A stretch of 64,000 nucleotides of DNA, taken from positions 620,001 through 684,000 of the forward strand of contig NZ_JBLKNZ010000001.1 of NCBI RefSeq assembly GCF_051414115.1. The letters run 5' to 3'. The translations under genes and the position numbers were made by a program. Of the stretch, positions 61,557 to 64,000 are shown piece after piece. Source of the DNA: Halovenus marina (GTDB lineage Archaea; Halobacteriota; Halobacteria; Halobacteriales; Haloarculaceae). The first letter of the stretch is position 1. Each line of letters begins with the position of its first letter. The notes beneath the pieces were generated by a model. That model saw only the letters and a list, made by a program, of their open reading frames with translations, was not told where the DNA came from and made no database searches.

Positions 61557-62648
61557 ATGGACCAGCGCATCTCTGACCACGCAGAGACGCTCGTCGACTG
61601 GAGCGCACAGATCGACAGCGGCGACGATGTGGTACTCAGCGTCGACGAAGGGGCACACGACCTGGCGGTCGCAGTCGCAGCGAAACTTGGCGAACGCGGC
61701 GCGAATCTGGTTTCGACCTACAGTTCCGACGAACTGACGCGTGCGTACCTGCGCGCGTTCGACGGCGAGTTCGAGACCGACCCGGTCTACGAGCGCGACC
61801 TGTACGAGCAGGCAGACAGCGTGCTCGCTTTGCGCGGGACGCGAAACACCGCGGAGACGAGCGACGTGCCCGACGACCGACAGACGGCGTACGCACAGGC
61901 CCGACAGGGAATTCGCGAGGCACGCCTCGATACTGACTGGGTATCGACGGTGCATCCGACGCGGGCGCTCGCTCAGCAGGCCGGGATGAGCTACGAGGGC
62001 TATCGGGACTTCGTCTACGACGCCACGCTCCGGGACTGGGAGTCGCTGGCCGAGGAGATGGCGCAGTTGAAGGACCTGTTCGACGCGGGGAGCGAAGTCC
62101 GGATCAAGAAAGAATCAGACGCCACAGACCTGACGCTCGACATCGAGGGGCGAACAGCGGTCAACAGCGCGGCGAGTGTGGCTTACGACTCGCACAATCT
62201 GCCGAGCGGCGAGGTGTTTACTGCCCCCGCCGACACCGCTGGAGTCATCTGTTTCGACGTGCCGATGACGATCCGCGGCACTCGCGTGCGGGACGCTCGT
62301 CTGACGTTCAAAGATGGTGTCGTCGTCGACTGGGAGGCCGAATCCGGCGAGGACGTGCTGACGACGATCATCGAGACCGACGGCGGGTCGCGCCGACTCG
62401 GGGAACTGGGCGTCGGGATGAACCGCGGCATCGACCGCGTGACTGACCAGATCCTCTTCGACGAGAAGATGGGCGGCACCGTCCACTGCGCGCTCGGGCG
62501 CGCCTACGACGCCAACCTGCCCGAGGGCGAGTCTGGCAACGACAGCGCCGTCCACGTGGACCTCATCACGGATATGCGCGAGGCGGGCACGCGACTGGAG
62601 ATTGACGGCGAGGTGATCCAGCGGGATGGATTATTCCAGTGGGAATAA
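61557..62648 (+). CDS. M29 family aminopeptidase
   Basis: A 363-residue metallopeptidase of the thermophilic aminopeptidase group (M29, AmpS-like). The metal and active-site parts are IEGRTAVNSAASVAYDSHNLPSGEVFTAP, ETDGGSRRLGELGVGMNRGI and MGGTVHCALGRAYDANL with a C-terminal His/Asp stretch SAVHVDLITDM. It removes N-terminal residues from peptides, often Leu. ATG 61557 is chosen; the longer frame upstream includes AT-rich promoter DNA. Two hairpins follow the stop. Confidence 0.93.
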   Translation: MDQRISDHAETLVDWSAQIDSGDDVVLSVDEGAHDLAVAVAAKLGERGANLVSTYSSDELTRAYLRAFDGEFETDPVYERDLYEQADSVLALRGTRNTAETSDVPDDRQTAYAQARQGIREARLDTDWVSTVHPTRALAQQAGMSYEGYRDFVYDATLRDWESLAEEMAQLKDLFDAGSEVRIKKESDATDLTLDIEGRTAVNSAASVAYDSHNLPSGEVFTAPADTAGVICFDVPMTIRGTRVRDARLTFKDGVVVDWEAESGEDVLTTIIETDGGSRRLGELGVGMNRGIDRVTDQILFDEKMGGTVHCALGRAYDANLPEGESGNDSAVHVDLITDMREAGTRLEIDGEVIQRDGLFQWE

Positions 62649-62738
62649 CGAGACGTGAACGAAGTGAACGTCTCGAAAAGCGAGCGGGGAGCGTAGCGAC
62701 CCGCGAGTAGCGAGATGCAAACGTGCGTGAGCATCTCG
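62649..62738 (+). terminator. Tandem hairpins after the M29 gene
   Basis: CGAGACGT (62649-62656) pairs with ACGTCTCG (62668-62675), and CGAGATGC (62711-62718) with GCATCTCG (62731-62738), each with perfect 8-bp stems. They occupy most of the 125 bp between the two convergent genes and may end or stabilise both transcripts. Confidence 0.5.
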
Positions 62739-62773
62739 GAGGTTTCGAGGAAGCGACAGGCGAGTGAGAGCGT

Positions 62774-63862
62774 TCAGGCCGCGTCGGCCTCGCGCTGTGC
62801 CCGCGATTCGGCAATCGCAAAGGAGAGCGTACTCATGAGACCGAGCAGTGTGCCTCCGGTGAGGACGACGGCGAGGTATTCGAGCGACGCTTCCCCGAGG
62901 AAGAAGCCGCTCACGCCGTGAAGCACGGCCGCGATAGCGACCACGTAGAAGGGGGCGTTGAGGTATCGCCAGTGGAAACTCCTCGAGAGGTACTCGTCGG
63001 TGACGCGGCCGAGGCTACTGGTCACGCCAGCGAAGGCGAACCACTGGATCGACCCATAGACGAGTGCGGCGAGCGTTTCGAGGACGGTCAACTCAAGCGT
63101 CGCCTCCGTCTGGAAGGTTTCGAGCGTGCGGACGCCGCTGACGCCGCCGACGACCATCAGCGCTGCCGCGACGACGTAGGTGATGAGCGTCACACGGCCG
63201 GTAAACAGCGCGGTCCGAACGCGCTCGACGGCGTCGTCGAGCCAGCGCTCGACGCCGAAGCCGCGCGCGAGCAAGTAGAGACCGAACAGCCCCGAGACGA
63301 GTCCGAACGCAGTCCCGCCGCCGAACCCGAGTTGATTCGCAAGCACTGTGAGCGGATAGATCAACAGGACGATTCCGAGTGGCACGAGCAGCGTGCCCCG
63401 TGTTTCGGGGTCGTCGAGCACCTGCTTGATCGTGTAGTACATCGACTCCAGGTCCTGTGCCTGCCTGACGACGACGCGGCGCACGCTGTCGATCTGAACG
63501 CGAGAGCGGATGACGGGGATGACCGACTCGTCCTGTGCGCCGTCCGTGACGACGACTGCGCGAACGTCCTCGCCGGTCGATAGCTGTGCGAGAATGCGGT
63601 CGAGTTCTTCTCCGACCTTGCGGTTGGCCTCGATGTCCCGTCCGTCGACGCCGGTGACCGCCGCAACCTCGACGGTCTCGTCCGTGATGGTCTCGGCGAG
63701 GTGAACTCCCTCGAACAGCACGTTCACGTCGCTGTCCTCGGGGTCTGCCGTTGCGAGCGCTACCGCTGCGTCACGGACGGCATCGCGGCCGACGACCGGC
63801 GTGTCGATCCCGGTCTTGCGCCCGAGATCGTCGTCGAGATCGACACACAACACCAGCAGCAT
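62774..63862 (-). CDS. DUF373 family membrane protein
   Basis: A 362-residue protein with an N-terminal alpha/beta soluble domain (about 1-145, starting LLVLCVDLDDDLGRK and with VRAVVVTDGAQDES). Seven or so membrane helices follow. The family is archaeal and uncharacterised; a link to ATP-grasp or kinase activity is unproven. ATG 63862 starts the first strand. It is convergent with the M29 gene. Confidence 0.9.
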   Translation of the reverse strand: MLLVLCVDLDDDLGRKTGIDTPVVGRDAVRDAAVALATADPEDSDVNVLFEGVHLAETITDETVEVAAVTGVDGRDIEANRKVGEELDRILAQLSTGEDVRAVVVTDGAQDESVIPVIRSRVQIDSVRRVVVRQAQDLESMYYTIKQVLDDPETRGTLLVPLGIVLLIYPLTVLANQLGFGGGTAFGLVSGLFGLYLLARGFGVERWLDDAVERVRTALFTGRVTLITYVVAAALMVVGGVSGVRTLETFQTEATLELTVLETLAALVYGSIQWFAFAGVTSSLGRVTDEYLSRSFHWRYLNAPFYVVAIAAVLHGVSGFFLGEASLEYLAVVLTGGTLLGLMSTLSFAIAESRAQREADAA

Positions 63863-63966
63863 TCGTGTTGTGTGTCGTATCTCCGCCTATATCTGTTTTC
63901 GGGAGCGGTGCCCGCTCTGCACCAGGTCACAGCGCTTTTGCTACCCCGGAGAGTGCACTTCGGTGT

Positions 63967-64000
63967 ATGGTACGCACCGGGATTTCCGTCCTGCAGGACG
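63967..64000 (+). CDS. Start of a gene cut by the window edge
   Basis: A frame opening MVRTGISVLQD begins at 63967 and runs off the window. It is divergent from the DUF373 gene at 104 bp distance, as a promoter region would demand. Too little is present to name it. Confidence 0.35.
   Translation, partial: MVRTGISVLQD

Overview
The window is a piece of a haloarchaeal chromosome. The evidence is high GC in most regions, very acidic proteins, Tat-type lipoproteins, an archaeal CDP-archaeol synthase, HMG-CoA reductase and GTP cyclohydrolase III, BAT-type helix-turn-helix regulators, and leaderless or GGAGG-led genes. The genus cannot be fixed from the sequence alone.

The main feature is an integrated element of about 18 kb (668-18721). 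It is inserted in the 3' end of a tRNA-Ile(GAT) gene and bounded by a 13-bp direct repeat that reproduces the tRNA end (668-680 and 18709-18721). A tyrosine integrase with a four-cysteine insertion lies just inside the right end. A PhiH1-repressor-like winged-helix gene points away from it. The element carries a gene block with the order and architecture of pleolipovirus virion genes, read right to left over 9588-4626: small multi-spanning membrane protein, secreted anchored protein, spike with C-terminal coiled coil and anchor, two small membrane proteins, and a P-loop ATPase. It also carries a candidate replication protein (1384-3000). I read it as a temperate pleolipovirus-like provirus related in design to SNJ2.

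The provirus also carries lower-GC cargo. There is an Mrr-type nuclease between the replication and virion genes (3336-4493). There is a small PD-(D/E)xK-like protein followed at once by a 32-residue membrane peptide (10616-11244), and a protein joining an EVE/PUA-like module to a second QxK nuclease module (11405-12427). A ribbon-helix-helix-like small protein, a type IV pilin, an alpha/beta hydrolase and an orphan Tat lipoprotein of the oligopeptide-binding family complete the set. Three different predicted nucleases in one element make it look like a virus that carries host-defence or inter-virus competition genes. This is the most interesting part of the window.

From 18.7 kb to the end the DNA is ordinary GC-rich chromosome. 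It holds signalling genes (a KaiC-like ATPase, two large related histidine kinases, a BAT-like regulator, a HalOD1-like protein) and the hemC-cobA-hemD tetrapyrrole cluster. It also holds moaA, methionine aminopeptidase, an isoaspartyl peptidase, carS, icd, an ABC exporter whose permease is fused to a CPBP protease, hmgA, a ROK sugar kinase and a cation efflux protein. A three-gene PIG-L / MFS / Gfo-Idh group, GTP cyclohydrolase III, a zinc-finger plus cytosine-5 methyltransferase pair, dut, aconitase, a chitin-type lytic polysaccharide monooxygenase, an M29 aminopeptidase and a DUF373 protein follow. Two transposase remnants and one frameshifted lipoprotein gene mark decayed spots. Four copies of the palindrome TCCGGA within 107 bp lie upstream of the zinc-finger/methyltransferase pair and may form an operator.
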